DNA of 15,357 nt, from assembly GCA_003511945.1 (NCBI GenBank), contig DOJA01000258.1, positions 1 through 15,357 of the forward strand. The letters run 5' to 3'. The translations under genes were made by a program, and so were the position numbers. The notes under the pieces are model-generated. The model was not told the origin of the DNA, made no database searches, and worked only from the letters and a program-made list of their open reading frames with translations. Positions 1 through 8,312 of the stretch are shown piece by piece. Numbering within the stretch: the stretch's first letter is position 1; each line of letters starts with the position of its first letter. The stretch is from Phycisphaerales bacterium. GTDB lineage: Bacteria > Planctomycetota > Phycisphaerae > Phycisphaerales > UBA1924.

Positions 1-3000
1 TCGTACACCGACTGCGGCCCGGCCCCCGCGCCCAGCGAGAGCGACATCATCGTCCCCCCAGCCGCTTGCGCGTCGACGCGCGTCAGGTTGCCGTTGTTGT
101 CATAGAGCAACCGGTGCAGCGGCGAGTCCGTGTACTGATTCACCGCCGCGTCGATCGCCGTCATCGTGTAGACGCCGAGCTGCGCGCCGGACGCCAGGTC
201 CCCGAAGACCGACAGCCGGTTATGCACGCCGTCGAGGTCGTAGTCGGCGAAGGGCATCGCATCCCGCGTGCTATGGGTCAGACGGTTGGCCCTGTCGTAG
301 GCGTAGGTGCGGGTCTGGTCAGAGGCCGAGGGAGCCGTGCGCGTTGCGCTCAGTTTGTTCTGGGCGGCGTCCCAGATGAGCGTCCGCTTGTCGATGTTCT
401 GAAAGTGTGGGACCGGGAATGTGCCCCTCCGGCCTGACTGAATCGTGCGGACCCGGCGGAAGCCGCGGTCGCCGGCGACGGGGTTCGTGAGCGAGCCGGA
501 GTAGGTGTAGATCGTCTCCAGGCGGGTCGTTCCCGTTAATCCGACCGCCGCGCTCCGGTTTGCCACTCGCGACGGGCCGTCGTACTTATACAGCGCGGCC
601 TCTATGGAGGGATCGGTGGGCGTGGGCTTGAACCACACCGTCTCGATCCGGTTCAGGGCGTCGAAGGTCTGGTCCACGGTGGACCCGGAGGGACGCGTGA
701 CCCTGGTGATGTTGCTCGCTGGGTCGTAGAGGTACGAGACTGACTTCGGTGCGGCAGGGAAGGCGCCGGTCGGGCTGTAGTCCTGCGTCTCGGTCAGCAC
801 ACGCCCGAGGGAGTCGTAGGAGAGCGCGACGAGCGTGTCGTCGTCCCGCGCGGTGAGGACGCGGGAGAGCCCGTCGAAGGTGTACTGCTCGGACTGCGTG
901 CCCAGGACGCTCGGGCCTCGCGCGATCGCGCGGCTCTGGGGGCGACTCCGGATGTCAAAGGTGGTCGTGATGACGGACTGGTTGGCGTCCCGGACCATCT
1001 TGGCGTTGCCGAGCTGGTCATAGCCGGAGACGAAGCCGGTGAGGTCAGGGCGGAGCGCAGCGGGCTGCTGCCAGCCGCCGAAGGTTCCGACGCGGTCAAG
1101 GGTGCCGTCCCCGTACCGGGTGATGATGAGCCGGTCGAGGGAGTCGTACGCGTAGCGGGTGGCGTTGCCGTTGTCGTCGGTCTGCGCGATGAGCCGGGAG
1201 GAGGCGTCCCAGGTCTGGGTGGTGACGATGTCGACGGGGTCGGTGGCGCTGGCGCCGTCGCCGTTCATGTCGCGGACCGTGCGGGTGAGGCGTCCGAGCC
1301 CGTCGTACTCCGACACGGTGACCCGATTGAGCGGGTCGGCCGCCTTGACCAGGTGGCCGCGCGAGTCGTACTCGAACCGCGTGATGTTGCCTGGGTCAAT
1401 GCTCTGCAGGTCCGGGTCGAGCCGCTGGAGAACGCTGGTGAGCCGGTCCAGGTCGTCGTAGCCGTACTCGGTCACGAACTGATCATCGGCCGCCCCGTCC
1501 GCCCGGGCGTCGCGCTCCGTGACCTTTTTCGTATTGCCGTTGGCGTCGTACTCGTACAGCACGCGGCTCACCCCGCCGGCGGCCGCGCCGTTGGCGTCGG
1601 GGAGCGTGAGCTCCGCCAGCCGGCCGATCTGGTCGTAGAGGTACTCGGTCCGGTTGCCGCGGGGGTCGATCGAGGCGCGCACGGACGAATCGGCGTTGTA
1701 CTCGGTCCGGGTGATGATGTCCGCGGCGCCCGTCGGCAGGCCGGTCGTGCCGTTGAGCACCCTGTGCTTGTCGCTGATCGCCCGGTCGAGGGCATCGTAC
1801 TCACGCTCGGAGTGCGCGAGCAGCACGGGCGTCGGGGACCCGGGCACGGGGCCCGTGACGGTCTGCTTCATCCGGTTGCTGTTGTCGTCGTAACCGGACA
1901 CGAACGACCCGCCGGGGGTCGATGAGCCGACTTCCCATGTGGCACCGGCGCCGACCTGGTGCAGCGTGCTGTCGGGCAAGAGGGTCAGGATGAGGCGCTC
2001 GAAGCCGTCGTACGCGAACCGCGTCGTCCGCTCCAGCCCGGCCACGCCTAGGGCCTCGGTGCGGGCCTGGATGTCCCCCGCCATGTTGTAGTCGAACCGC
2101 GTCGTCACCGCGTCAGCGCTCGCGCCGCCCCGCGTCTCGGTGAAGACCAGGTTCCGCTCGTCGTAGGTCCGCTCCACGATGTTGTTCGGGTCGGGCCCCG
2201 CGGCGGTCGCGGGAACGCCGCCGGTCGCGACCGTCGACGCCGCCTCGCCCTTGCGCATCACGGTGAGGTTGTCCAGGAGGTCGTACCCGTACTCCGTGAC
2301 GATGAAGTTCGGGTTCGCGAGCAGGTCCTCAGGAGCGTCCGCGGTCCGCTGTTGCGGATCCAGCACCTGCTGGACCGCCTCCCGCACCGTCCGCGTCCGG
2401 CGGTTGATCTCGTCGTACTCGTGGATGGTGGTCCATACCGGGGTGGCGGAGAGCGCTGCTAACTCCACACCGCCCTCGGGGATCACTCGCTCGTCCATCC
2501 GGACGAGATTGCCGTCGGCATCGAACACCGACTCCGTCTGGGCGAGCACATGAGTTGAGCCACCCTTCCAGCGGCGCTGAAGTGTTTGCCGCCCGCGGAA
2601 GTCGAACGCGTACTCTGTGATGAATCCCTTGGGGTCACTGACTCTCGACAGATTCCCGTTGTCATCGTACTCGTAGTTCGTGACGAGCTCGCCACCGGGT
2701 GCGCCACTGTTCACGGTCATCTTCTTGAGCCGCCCGGCCTGTCCCTTGTTCAGGTCGGGCGGCTGCGCATCAGCGTAGTACTCGTACTCGTCTACTCGGC
2801 GATGACCGCCCGCGGCAGGATCGCCGTTGTAGGGGTGGGTGTGGCGGACGACACGACCCCGCGCGTCGTAACCAAACGACTCTTCAGCGAGGAATGACCC
2901 GTCTGTCGCGTCGTATCCATACTGGATCGCTTCGAGGTTTCCTAGGGCATAACTAGGAAAGTCCCTGTTCCGCTTGTAGTGTGTGCGAACGCCCCGAGCG

Positions 3001-4748
3001 TCGACATGGATCCTTGCGTAGTTAGTGCCGCATGCGCAGCCGCCCACAGAAATGTCCGTGTAGTACTCCCACGACTCGGTGATCTCGGTTCCGTCCGGGG
3101 AAACCCGTTTCAGTTCAACTTCATTCCCGATCCTGTACGGCGGTGCCGGGGCAGTTGGGGGGGTCTGTCGTTCATAGGTCCGTTCTATTTTTAGCCCGCT
3201 CGGAAGGGTCTCGCTCGTCACTCGCCCCGTCGACGATGTGTACTGAAACGAGTGGTCGAAGTACTCCGGGTCAGATGCTCTGATCTTCCACTCCAAGGGG
3301 ATCGTTGGAACGGTTCCGAGGTCATTGGCAGAGGCGACGAAGGCGTCCCGCTGAATAGGGTCCGAGGGAACCACTCCGGTGTAGTCCCTTCTCAGCAAGA
3401 GCCGGCCTCTCGCTTCGTACCAGAAGAGCTTGATCTGCCCTAGTGGATTGATCACGAGCACCGGGTAGATGTTCGGGTTGGTCCCAAGACTCGCGAGCGG
3501 GATGTAGTCATACCGACCTCCGGCCATAACTTGCCGCACGATGGAGTTCCAGCGCCGATCAAAATGGTTGCCGAGGGGCTGAATACCGAGCTGATCGTCG
3601 TAATAGGTGTTTGAGAGGTAGGTCTCATTGTTTGGCGAAATTACTCGTGATAGAAGGTCATAGTACGCGTACTCGGGGTTGGGGGGATCGCTAAGCCCGC
3701 TGTCGGTCCGACGGCGCCCGAGGTACTCGAATCTCCATGTGGTGGATTCGGCACCAGCTGCACGGCGGTAGCTCACATCCCACAGTTGACTGCCCGAGTG
3801 CCCGTACTCGACGGTCCTTCCCGCAAAGTCTGTGATCCTTCGTACGTGCTCGCCGAAGGGCGATGAAGAGCAATCGCCCCCTCCATAATCAAAGAGATAC
3901 TCTCGTCCGACGGTGTCCACAATTTTGGACAGACGCTGGCACGAGTCATAATGATAGACGATACGATTCCCGTACCGATCGACCACCGACGCGAGCCGTC
4001 CGCGATTGACCCCAGGAATGGAGAGCGTAAAGAACCGCTCTTCTGTTCGATCGGGATGTATGAGAACAAGCCGCTCAACATCGCCCGCGCCGTACTCGTT
4101 CGGCCTCGTCGCCCGGACAAAGTGAGCGGCGGAACGCCCTCTGCGCCACTCATTCGGTTGTGTATCTATAAACAAACCGACATGTTCAAAGGTCTGCTTC
4201 ACGCCGCTGTCATCAATATAGACAAGTTGTTGGTTGGCCCGTTCAACATGCTTGAAGCACGAGAACCACCAACCATCCGGTACCGGCTGGTATAGCGAAA
4301 GACGCAGCACCTGGCTGTTCTTGGAGCGGTATGTGCGGACAATGCTCAGATCGAGTCCAGCCCCCGGAACCGCGAGGTCCGTTTGAGTAAGGGTAAACTC
4401 ACCCAACCACAGCCGGACCGGGTCACTGATATCCCTGCCCGAGTCGACGGCCGCAGGGCCGCAGCGCCTCAAGGATCTGCACATGTCAGCTGGCAGCTCC
4501 GGTCCGATCACCGACTGTGGATTATGATAAGACGGGATGCGAGCGTCCCCGGCCCAAGTTCCGGGGAACACGAATTCGCCCGCCTCCTCCCAAGAAGCCT
4601 CGTCGCAGTATTCTGGTTCTCCACAAAAGGCTTGCAGCGGCGGCAAGTTGAAATCTGGGTCAGCCACGCATGTCGCGGAGCACACGAGCGCCGCGAAGAG
4701 CATGCAGGGGCGATGAAGCAGATGACGGACCACAGTGCGGCGTTCCAT
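1..4748 (-). CDS. Giant secreted RHS/YD-repeat protein, 3' end cut by window edge
   Basis: Reading the minus strand by hand gives one open frame of 1582 codons from the ATG at 4748 to the left edge, so the C-terminus is missing. The start is fixed because an in-frame TGA (4751-4749) touches the ATG, and GGAG lies 8 bases upstream. Residues 1-29 look like a signal peptide: basic start, core CMLFAALVCSATC, cleavage after CVA. About 100 residues later comes the RHS N-terminal block (DUF6531-like): GEFTLTQTDLAVPGAGLDL, then RTYRS. Next are many YD repeats, such as NRIVYHYD, EYGYDDLDRLTSV, YAYDSLDRLI and LYDNNGNLTRVD, plus an EF-hand-like loop DMNGDGASATD. The family folds into a large beta shell that can enclose a C-terminal toxin or act as a surface or secreted polymer. 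Any such C-terminus lies outside the window. The start-proximal third has far weaker GC3 bias than the rest. Family assignment is secure; the biological role is unknown. Confidence -1.
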   Translation of the reverse strand, partial: MERRTVVRHLLHRPCMLFAALVCSATCVADPDFNLPPLQAFCGEPEYCDEASWEEAGEFVFPGTWAGDARIPSYHNPQSVIGPELPADMCRSLRRCGPAAVDSGRDISDPVRLWLGEFTLTQTDLAVPGAGLDLSIVRTYRSKNSQVLRLSLYQPVPDGWWFSCFKHVERANQQLVYIDDSGVKQTFEHVGLFIDTQPNEWRRGRSAAHFVRATRPNEYGAGDVERLVLIHPDRTEERFFTLSIPGVNRGRLASVVDRYGNRIVYHYDSCQRLSKIVDTVGREYLFDYGGGDCSSSPFGEHVRRITDFAGRTVEYGHSGSQLWDVSYRRAAGAESTTWRFEYLGRRRTDSGLSDPPNPEYAYYDLLSRVISPNNETYLSNTYYDDQLGIQPLGNHFDRRWNSIVRQVMAGGRYDYIPLASLGTNPNIYPVLVINPLGQIKLFWYEARGRLLLRRDYTGVVPSDPIQRDAFVASANDLGTVPTIPLEWKIRASDPEYFDHSFQYTSSTGRVTSETLPSGLKIERTYERQTPPTAPAPPYRIGNEVELKRVSPDGTEITESWEYYTDISVGGCACGTNYARIHVDARGVRTHYKRNRDFPSYALGNLEAIQYGYDATDGSFLAEESFGYDARGRVVRHTHPYNGDPAAGGHRRVDEYEYYADAQPPDLNKGQAGRLKKMTVNSGAPGGELVTNYEYDDNGNLSRVSDPKGFITEYAFDFRGRQTLQRRWKGGSTHVLAQTESVFDADGNLVRMDERVIPEGGVELAALSATPVWTTIHEYDEINRRTRTVREAVQQVLDPQQRTADAPEDLLANPNFIVTEYGYDLLDNLTVMRKGEAASTVATGGVPATAAGPDPNNIVERTYDERNLVFTETRGGASADAVTTRFDYNMAGDIQARTEALGVAGLERTTRFAYDGFERLILTLLPDSTLHQVGAGATWEVGSSTPGGSFVSGYDDNSNRMKQTVTGPVPGSPTPVLLAHSEREYDALDRAISDKHRVLNGTTGLPTGAADIITRTEYNADSSVRASIDPRGNRTEYLYDQIGRLAELTLPDANGAAAGGVSRVLYEYDANGNTKKVTERDARADGAADDQFVTEYGYDDLDRLTSVLQRLDPDLQSIDPGNITRFEYDSRGHLVKAADPLNRVTVSEYDGLGRLTRTVRDMNGDGASATDPVDIVTTQTWDASSRLIAQTDDNGNATRYAYDSLDRLIITRYGDGTLDRVGTFGGWQQPAALRPDLTGFVSGYDQLGNAKMVRDANQSVITTTFDIRSRPQSRAIARGPSVLGTQSEQYTFDGLSRVLTARDDDTLVALSYDSLGRVLTETQDYSPTGAFPAAPKSVSYLYDPASNITRVTRPSGSTVDQTFDALNRIETVWFKPTPTDPSIEAALYKYDGPSRVANRSAAVGLTGTTRLETIYTYSGSLTNPVAGDRGFRRVRTIQSGRRGTFPVPHFQNIDKRTLIWDAAQNKLSATRTAPSASDQTRTYAYDRANRLTHSTRDAMPFADYDLDGVHNRLSVFGDLASGAQLGVYTMTAIDAAVNQYTDSPLHRLLYDNNGNLTRVDAQAAGGTMMSLSLGAGAGPQSVY

Positions 4749-4911
4749 TCAGTTGTCTCCAAGGGCACGGACGCGATCGGTGCAGAGTGAGTCTCGAGCA
4801 CGGGGGATTTGTACACAGGCTGGTGCCAAGTCGATCAGAGAATCCGATAAGAGCTTATGGAGCGTCGACATTTCACAGTGTGTATCGAGTTCCATTTGGA
4901 TGCCCAGTGCT

Positions 4912-5103
4912 CTATAGGTAATGTGATAGATCGACACCGCCTTCGCACTCCCACGGCAAGTCGCAGAAGTGCTGGAACTCGTCGTTGGTCGGGAAGATCC
5001 AGATCGCGCCTTGCCGAGCGAGCGCTGCCGCGGGGCTCGCTCCGAGACAGGCGGCCAACAGACCAACACCAGCAAGGCCGCGCAGACAATCGGTCCGAGA
5101 CAT
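4912..5103 (-). CDS. Short secreted protein of unknown function, possibly frameshifted
   Basis: A 63-residue ORF starting at 5103 with GGAG 8 bases upstream. It begins with a clear signal peptide (MSRTDCLRGLAGVGLLAACL, then GASPAAALA before the likely cut). Only about 34 mature residues follow, including IWIFPTNDEFQHFCDLPWEC, and then TAG. Third codon positions are GC-rich until the last few codons. A different minus-strand frame stays open from the end of this ORF to a TGA at 4751-4749, exactly against the ATG of the YD-repeat gene. That frame reads protein-like (SIYHITYRALGIQMELDTHC). A single indel near 4920-4945 would therefore give a secreted protein of about 118 residues coupled to the YD-repeat gene. 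I do not recognise the family. The IS at 5223 lies about 120 bases upstream and may separate this gene from its promoter. Whether it is a functional short gene or a broken one is open. Confidence -1.
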   Translation of the reverse strand: MSRTDCLRGLAGVGLLAACLGASPAAALARQGAIWIFPTNDEFQHFCDLPWECEGGVDLSHYL

Positions 5104-5218
5104 GCCGTGGACTCCGGGTACAGGGGTGGCAGAACAGCGCTCGCGCGCCGTGGCGAGGCGAACATCATCTACGCACCGAACCACAGTGGGATCGCGCCTT
5201 CGACGCTCATGAACAAAT

Positions 5219-5222
5219 TCAC
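5219..5222. repeat. IS target site duplication, left copy (TCAC)
   Basis: TCAC directly precedes the left terminal repeat that starts GGAATCCCTGA. The same four bases directly follow the right terminal repeat, at 6362-6365. Four-base duplications are usual for the IS5 family. A 4-base match can arise by chance, but its exact position against both repeats makes chance unlikely. Confidence -1.
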
Positions 5223-5240
5223 GGAATCCCTGAACAATCG
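5223..5240 (+). repeat. IS left terminal inverted repeat
   Basis: Begins GGAATCCCTGAACAATCG. It pairs with the right end, GGAACCTCTGATCTTTGA on the minus strand. The outer 11 bases match at 9 positions and similarity then fades, as is common in IS5-like elements. Confidence -1.
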
Positions 5241-5306
5241 CGCATCCGCGTTGCGTGAATGATCGTATCGGATGGCGGCCCGGGATGGGCCGCAGGGAGT
5301 ACGGTC

Positions 5307-6275
5307 ATGGCGATCCGCAGCAACGAGTCGATGGGGTTTGTCGATGTGATGATGGCGGAGCTGGGCGGGCCGCGTTCGGGAACGCTGCTGGCGAGGCTGG
5401 AAGCGGCGACGCCCTGGGAGAAGTTGGCGGCCCCGATCCGCGTCCTGCCCGAGTACAACAACGCCGGCGCCGGCCGCCCGCCCTGGTGCCCGGTGCTGAT
5501 GCTCAAGTGCCTCATGCTCGCCAAGTGGAACAACCTCTCGGACCCGGGCCTGGAGGAGCAGCTCCAGGATCGCATCAGTTTCCGCAGGTTCGTGGGCCTG
5601 TCGTTCACCGACAAGACGCCCGACGAGACGACCTTCGTGCGCTTCCGCGATCGCCTGCGCGAGGCGGGCATCCACGACGCGATCTTCGACGCCGTAGTGG
5701 AGCACATCGAGCGCGAGGGCCTGCTGGTCAGGGAGGGGACGATGGTGGACGCGACGATCATCGAGGCCCCGCGCGGCCGCCCGCGTCCGGACGGCACGAC
5801 CACCCGCGATCAGGAGGCCGGCTTCACGAAGAAGCACGGGGCCTCGCACCACGGCTACAAGGGCCACATCGCCGCGGACCTCTCGGGCATCGTCGTCGAT
5901 TACCGCTTCGGCACGGCCAAGGAGCACGACTCGAACCACATCGACGATCTGACGATCAACGAGACGAGGCTGGTGCTGGCCGACAGCGCGTACTCCGACC
6001 GCAGGCGCCGCGCCGAGCTGCGTGCCCGCGGCGTGATCGACGGCATCATCTACAAGCGGAACCGTGGCCAGAAGGACCTGCACGACTGGCAGGAACGCTG
6101 GAATCGGGCGGTGGCCAGGCGCCGGGCCCGCGTGGAGCACCCCACGGCGATGCTGAAGCAGCAGCTGGGCTACCGACGCGTGCGGTACCGAGGCAGACAG
6201 CGAAACGAGTTCGACTTCGCCCTGACCATGGCGGCCTGCAACATCAAGAAGAGCCTGAGTCTGAAGGCGGCCTGA
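5307..6275 (+). CDS. IS5-family DDE transposase
   Basis: A 322-residue transposase that would cut and join the ends of the surrounding IS. The start at 5307 (MAIRSNESMG) was chosen because GGAG lies 8 bases upstream and the family's N-terminal region begins there. The N-terminal part (about 15-120) has the family pattern RPPWCPVLMLKCLMLAKWNN, then LSDPGLEEQLQDRISFRRFV and DETTFVRFRDRL. The catalytic triad is visible: D148 in GTMVDATIIEAP, D226 in LADSAYS, and E277 in RARVEHP. E277 is followed six residues later by K284, matching the R-x3-E-x6-K signature of IS4/IS5-type enzymes. The end YRGRQRNEFDFALTMAACNI is also typical. No frameshift or stop is seen, so it is probably active. The long minus-strand ORF covering this gene is only an antisense shadow. 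Confidence -1.
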   Translation: MAIRSNESMGFVDVMMAELGGPRSGTLLARLEAATPWEKLAAPIRVLPEYNNAGAGRPPWCPVLMLKCLMLAKWNNLSDPGLEEQLQDRISFRRFVGLSFTDKTPDETTFVRFRDRLREAGIHDAIFDAVVEHIEREGLLVREGTMVDATIIEAPRGRPRPDGTTTRDQEAGFTKKHGASHHGYKGHIAADLSGIVVDYRFGTAKEHDSNHIDDLTINETRLVLADSAYSDRRRRAELRARGVIDGIIYKRNRGQKDLHDWQERWNRAVARRRARVEHPTAMLKQQLGYRRVRYRGRQRNEFDFALTMAACNIKKSLSLKAA

Positions 6276-6343
6276 GCCGAAGGACGCCGCATCAATCCCC
6301 ACGGAGATCACGCGCCCACAATCAGAGATGTGCATTGCGTGAG

Positions 6344-6361
6344 TCAAAGATCAGAGGTTCC
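6344..6361 (-). repeat. IS right terminal inverted repeat
   Basis: Read on the minus strand from 6361 this is GGAACCTCTGATCTTTGA, the imperfect partner of the left end at 5223-5240. It lies 69 bases past the transposase stop and abuts the TCAC target copy. Confidence -1.
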
Positions 6362-6365
6362 TCAC
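6362..6365. repeat. IS target site duplication, right copy (TCAC)
   Basis: Identical to 5219-5222 and directly against the right terminal repeat. Removing 5223-6361 and one TCAC would restore the pre-insertion sequence. Confidence -1.
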
Positions 6366-6971
6366 CTCATTCTCACTCCGAACCAACCGTGCTCAACTCC
6401 CCATAGTCGCATGGGGCAATTGTGCGCGCTCGCTGCGTGCCCTCCGTCGGCCACGGCCACCCCGCGAACTTCAATGCATCAGCACCACGCGGATGCACAA
6501 GAGGTTGGTCGGTTCCCCACCCAAGTTTGTGGGATGGCGTTGATCACGGGGTCTGTTCGGCGCGTAAGCGATTGATCGTGCTCGGGTAAGGCCACCACAA
6601 CTTTGTGGAGCAACGGACGGCGACCTTGACGATCCAAGGCCGAGGCGTTCGCTATCGAGGTGGGTTTATTCTCCGTGAGCGTCGGCAGGAGCGATTCCGA
6701 GCGCGTTCCAGGCGCATCACGCGCGTCTTCCGCTTGTCCATCTGTGGGCCAGGACACTGCAGGCAGCGCCGAACCGCGCATGTGCCTGCTACGACCGGGT
6801 TTCGTGCAGTTACCCACAGCGATACACATTCCGCCGGTGGACAACCTGTCCCTGTCGACTTGCACTTGCATTCGCGGCGGAGTTGCGCCAGCTTTGCGCG
6901 TTGTTCGGAAGAATCCGGCCCGGGATGGACGCCCGGGTGAGTGAGGTTTGGAGCAAGGAGGCCCGGACACC
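6366..6971. other. Gene-poor stretch between the IS and the phage-like block
   Basis: About 600 bases with lower GC than the flanking coding sequence. ORFs are open here on both strands (for example minus 6479-7021 and plus 6605-6940). Their translations are rich in Arg, Ser and Cys, have no recognisable domain, and lack the GC3 bias of real neighbours, so I do not call them. A weak hairpin (CCCAC, 8-base loop, GTGGG at 6516-6533) and a CCCGGG repeat near 6917 are present but not diagnostic. The left end of the phage-like block should lie here, but I see no clear attachment repeat. At the right edge AAGGAGG (6955-6961) serves the methyltransferase gene. Confidence -1.
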
Positions 6972-8312
6972 ATGCGGATCGAGCGGATCCCTCTCGCGCG
7001 GATTGACCCCGCGCCGTACAACCCCCGGCGCGATCTTCAGCCGGGGGACGCCGAGTACACCAAGCTCGAGCGCTCGATCGACGAGTTCGGGCTGGTTGAG
7101 CCGCTGGTGTGGAACGCCCGCTCCGGCAGGCTGGTGGGGGGCCACCAGCGGCTGAAGGTGCTCGTCGCGCGGGGCGAGAGCGCGGTCGAGGTCAGCGTCG
7201 TCGACCTGCCGCCGGACAAGGAGAAGGCGCTCAACCTCGCGCTGAACAAGGTCTCCGGCGCTTGGGACGAGGCCAGGCTCGCGGCGTTGCTCGATGGGCT
7301 GACGAAGCTCCCCGACTTTGACATGGCGCTCACGGGCTTTGATCCACCGGAGGTGGAAGACCTGCTGATCGACCACGGCCTGCGCCCCGCCGAAGCAGAG
7401 GACTTTGATGTCAACGCCGAGCTGGCGCGGATCGGCGCGGAGCCGGTGACGCAGGCCGGCGACCTGATCGAACTCGGCGGCCACCGGCTGCTGTGCGGCG
7501 ACTGCACGGACCCGGCGCAGGTGCGGCGACTGGTCGAGTCCGGCGGCGGTCGGCGGGCGGTGCTCTTCGCGCCCGACCCGCCGTACCTGGTGGGCTACGA
7601 CGGGACGAACCATCCGGTGTCGAAGCGCAAGCGCCGCGAGCGGCAGCGGAAGCGCCTCGCCGATGGGAACAAGGACTGGTCGGGCACATACGGCGTGTCG
7701 TGGGACGACGCCGACGAGCAGAGCGAGTTGTACGCGCGGTTCGTGGCGGCGGCGGTCGCGGAAGCTGTTGCGCCCGACGCCGCGTGGTACTGCTGGCACG
7801 CGAGCCGGCGTCAGGCGGCGCTGGAGCGGGTGTGGGCCGATCACGGCGCGTTCGTCCACTCGCAGATTGTCTGGGTGAAGAACATCCCCGTGCTGACGCG
7901 GAGCTGGTACGCCTGGCAGCACGAGCCGTGCTTCATGGGGTGGGTGAAGGGGAGCAAGCCGCCGCGGCGTTCGCGGGAGGTCCTGCCGACGGTGTGGCGT
8001 TTCGACACGCTGGCGACGGGGCCGGCGCGGCCGGACCACCCGACGCCCAAGCCGGTGGAGCTCTTTGAGATCCCGATGCGGCAGCACACGCAGGAGGGGG
8101 ACCTCTGCTACGAGCCCTTCGCGGGGAGCGGGACGCAGGTGATCGCGGCTGAGCGGCTGAAGCGCCGGTGCCTGGCGATGGAGATCAGCCCGGTGTACTG
8201 CGACTTGATCGTGCGCAGGTGGATTCACTTCGTCGGCCCGGGAAGGGCCGACGGGGGGCTCGCCGAGCGGTACCTCGGCGCCCCGGCCCTTGGGGAGGGC
8301 GGCGTGCGATGA
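6972..8312 (+). CDS. ParB-like nuclease domain fused to beta-class DNA methyltransferase
   Basis: A 446-residue fusion that probably methylates adenine N6 or cytosine N4 in phage or element DNA. AAGGAGG at 6955-6961, 10 bases upstream, supports the start. Residues 1-95 form a ParB/Srx-like domain: IPLARIDPAPYNPRRDL, FGLVEPLVWN, and the GGHQR signature at 56-60. The methyltransferase follows, with catalytic DPPY at 202-205, HPTPKP at 356-361 and the AdoMet-binding FAGSGT at 383-388. Having DPPY before FAGSG places it in the beta group. A basic stretch at about 218-229 (KRKRRERQRKR) may contact DNA. Such ParB-methyltransferase fusions are common in phages and prophages. The stop overlaps the next gene's start as ATGA, indicating one transcript with the terminase genes. 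Target sequence cannot be read from the protein. Confidence -1.
   Translation: MRIERIPLARIDPAPYNPRRDLQPGDAEYTKLERSIDEFGLVEPLVWNARSGRLVGGHQRLKVLVARGESAVEVSVVDLPPDKEKALNLALNKVSGAWDEARLAALLDGLTKLPDFDMALTGFDPPEVEDLLIDHGLRPAEAEDFDVNAELARIGAEPVTQAGDLIELGGHRLLCGDCTDPAQVRRLVESGGGRRAVLFAPDPPYLVGYDGTNHPVSKRKRRERQRKRLADGNKDWSGTYGVSWDDADEQSELYARFVAAAVAEAVAPDAAWYCWHASRRQAALERVWADHGAFVHSQIVWVKNIPVLTRSWYAWQHEPCFMGWVKGSKPPRRSREVLPTVWRFDTLATGPARPDHPTPKPVELFEIPMRQHTQEGDLCYEPFAGSGTQVIAAERLKRRCLAMEISPVYCDLIVRRWIHFVGPGRADGGLAERYLGAPALGEGGVR

Larger units (their letters stand above)
5223..6361 (+). mobile_element. Complete IS5-family insertion sequence, 1139 bp
   Basis: The element is bounded by imperfect inverted repeats. 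The left end reads GGAATCCCTGA (5223-5233). The right end, read on the minus strand from 6361, is GGAACCTCTGA. They match at 9 of 11 positions. TCAC flanks both ends as a target duplication. A single intact DDE transposase gene fills most of the interior. A subterminal motif around TTGCGTGA occurs in the same orientation near each end (about 5250-5264 and 6332-6346) and could be a transposase binding site. Length, single ORF, ends and duplication size all fit the IS5 family. Intact ends and an intact gene suggest a fairly recent insertion, here upstream of the short secreted ORF and the YD-repeat gene. Confidence -1.

Noticed and set aside
1..4748. Repeated GTCGTA/TACTCG pattern on the plus strand as a possible CRISPR or satellite array
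   Set aside because: It is the reverse complement of codons for Tyr-Asp and Glu-Tyr in YD repeats; spacing is irregular and coding.
5169..6347. Long minus-strand ORF (392 codons) opposite the transposase
   Set aside because: Antisense shadow of a GC3-biased gene; the plus strand has the full DDE motifs, a ribosome site and family length.
6810..6818. TTACCCACA, one base from a DnaA box, as a possible origin
   Set aside because: A single imperfect site with no cluster, AT-rich region or dnaA/dnaN neighbours.
6479..7021. Minus-strand ORF of 180 codons in the gap before the methyltransferase
   Set aside because: No domain and no GC3 bias, and it overlaps the start of a well-supported plus-strand gene.
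6810..8228. Long minus-strand ORF (472 codons) opposite the methyltransferase
   Set aside because: His/Arg/Pro-rich translation with no motif; the plus frame carries ParB and methyltransferase signatures.
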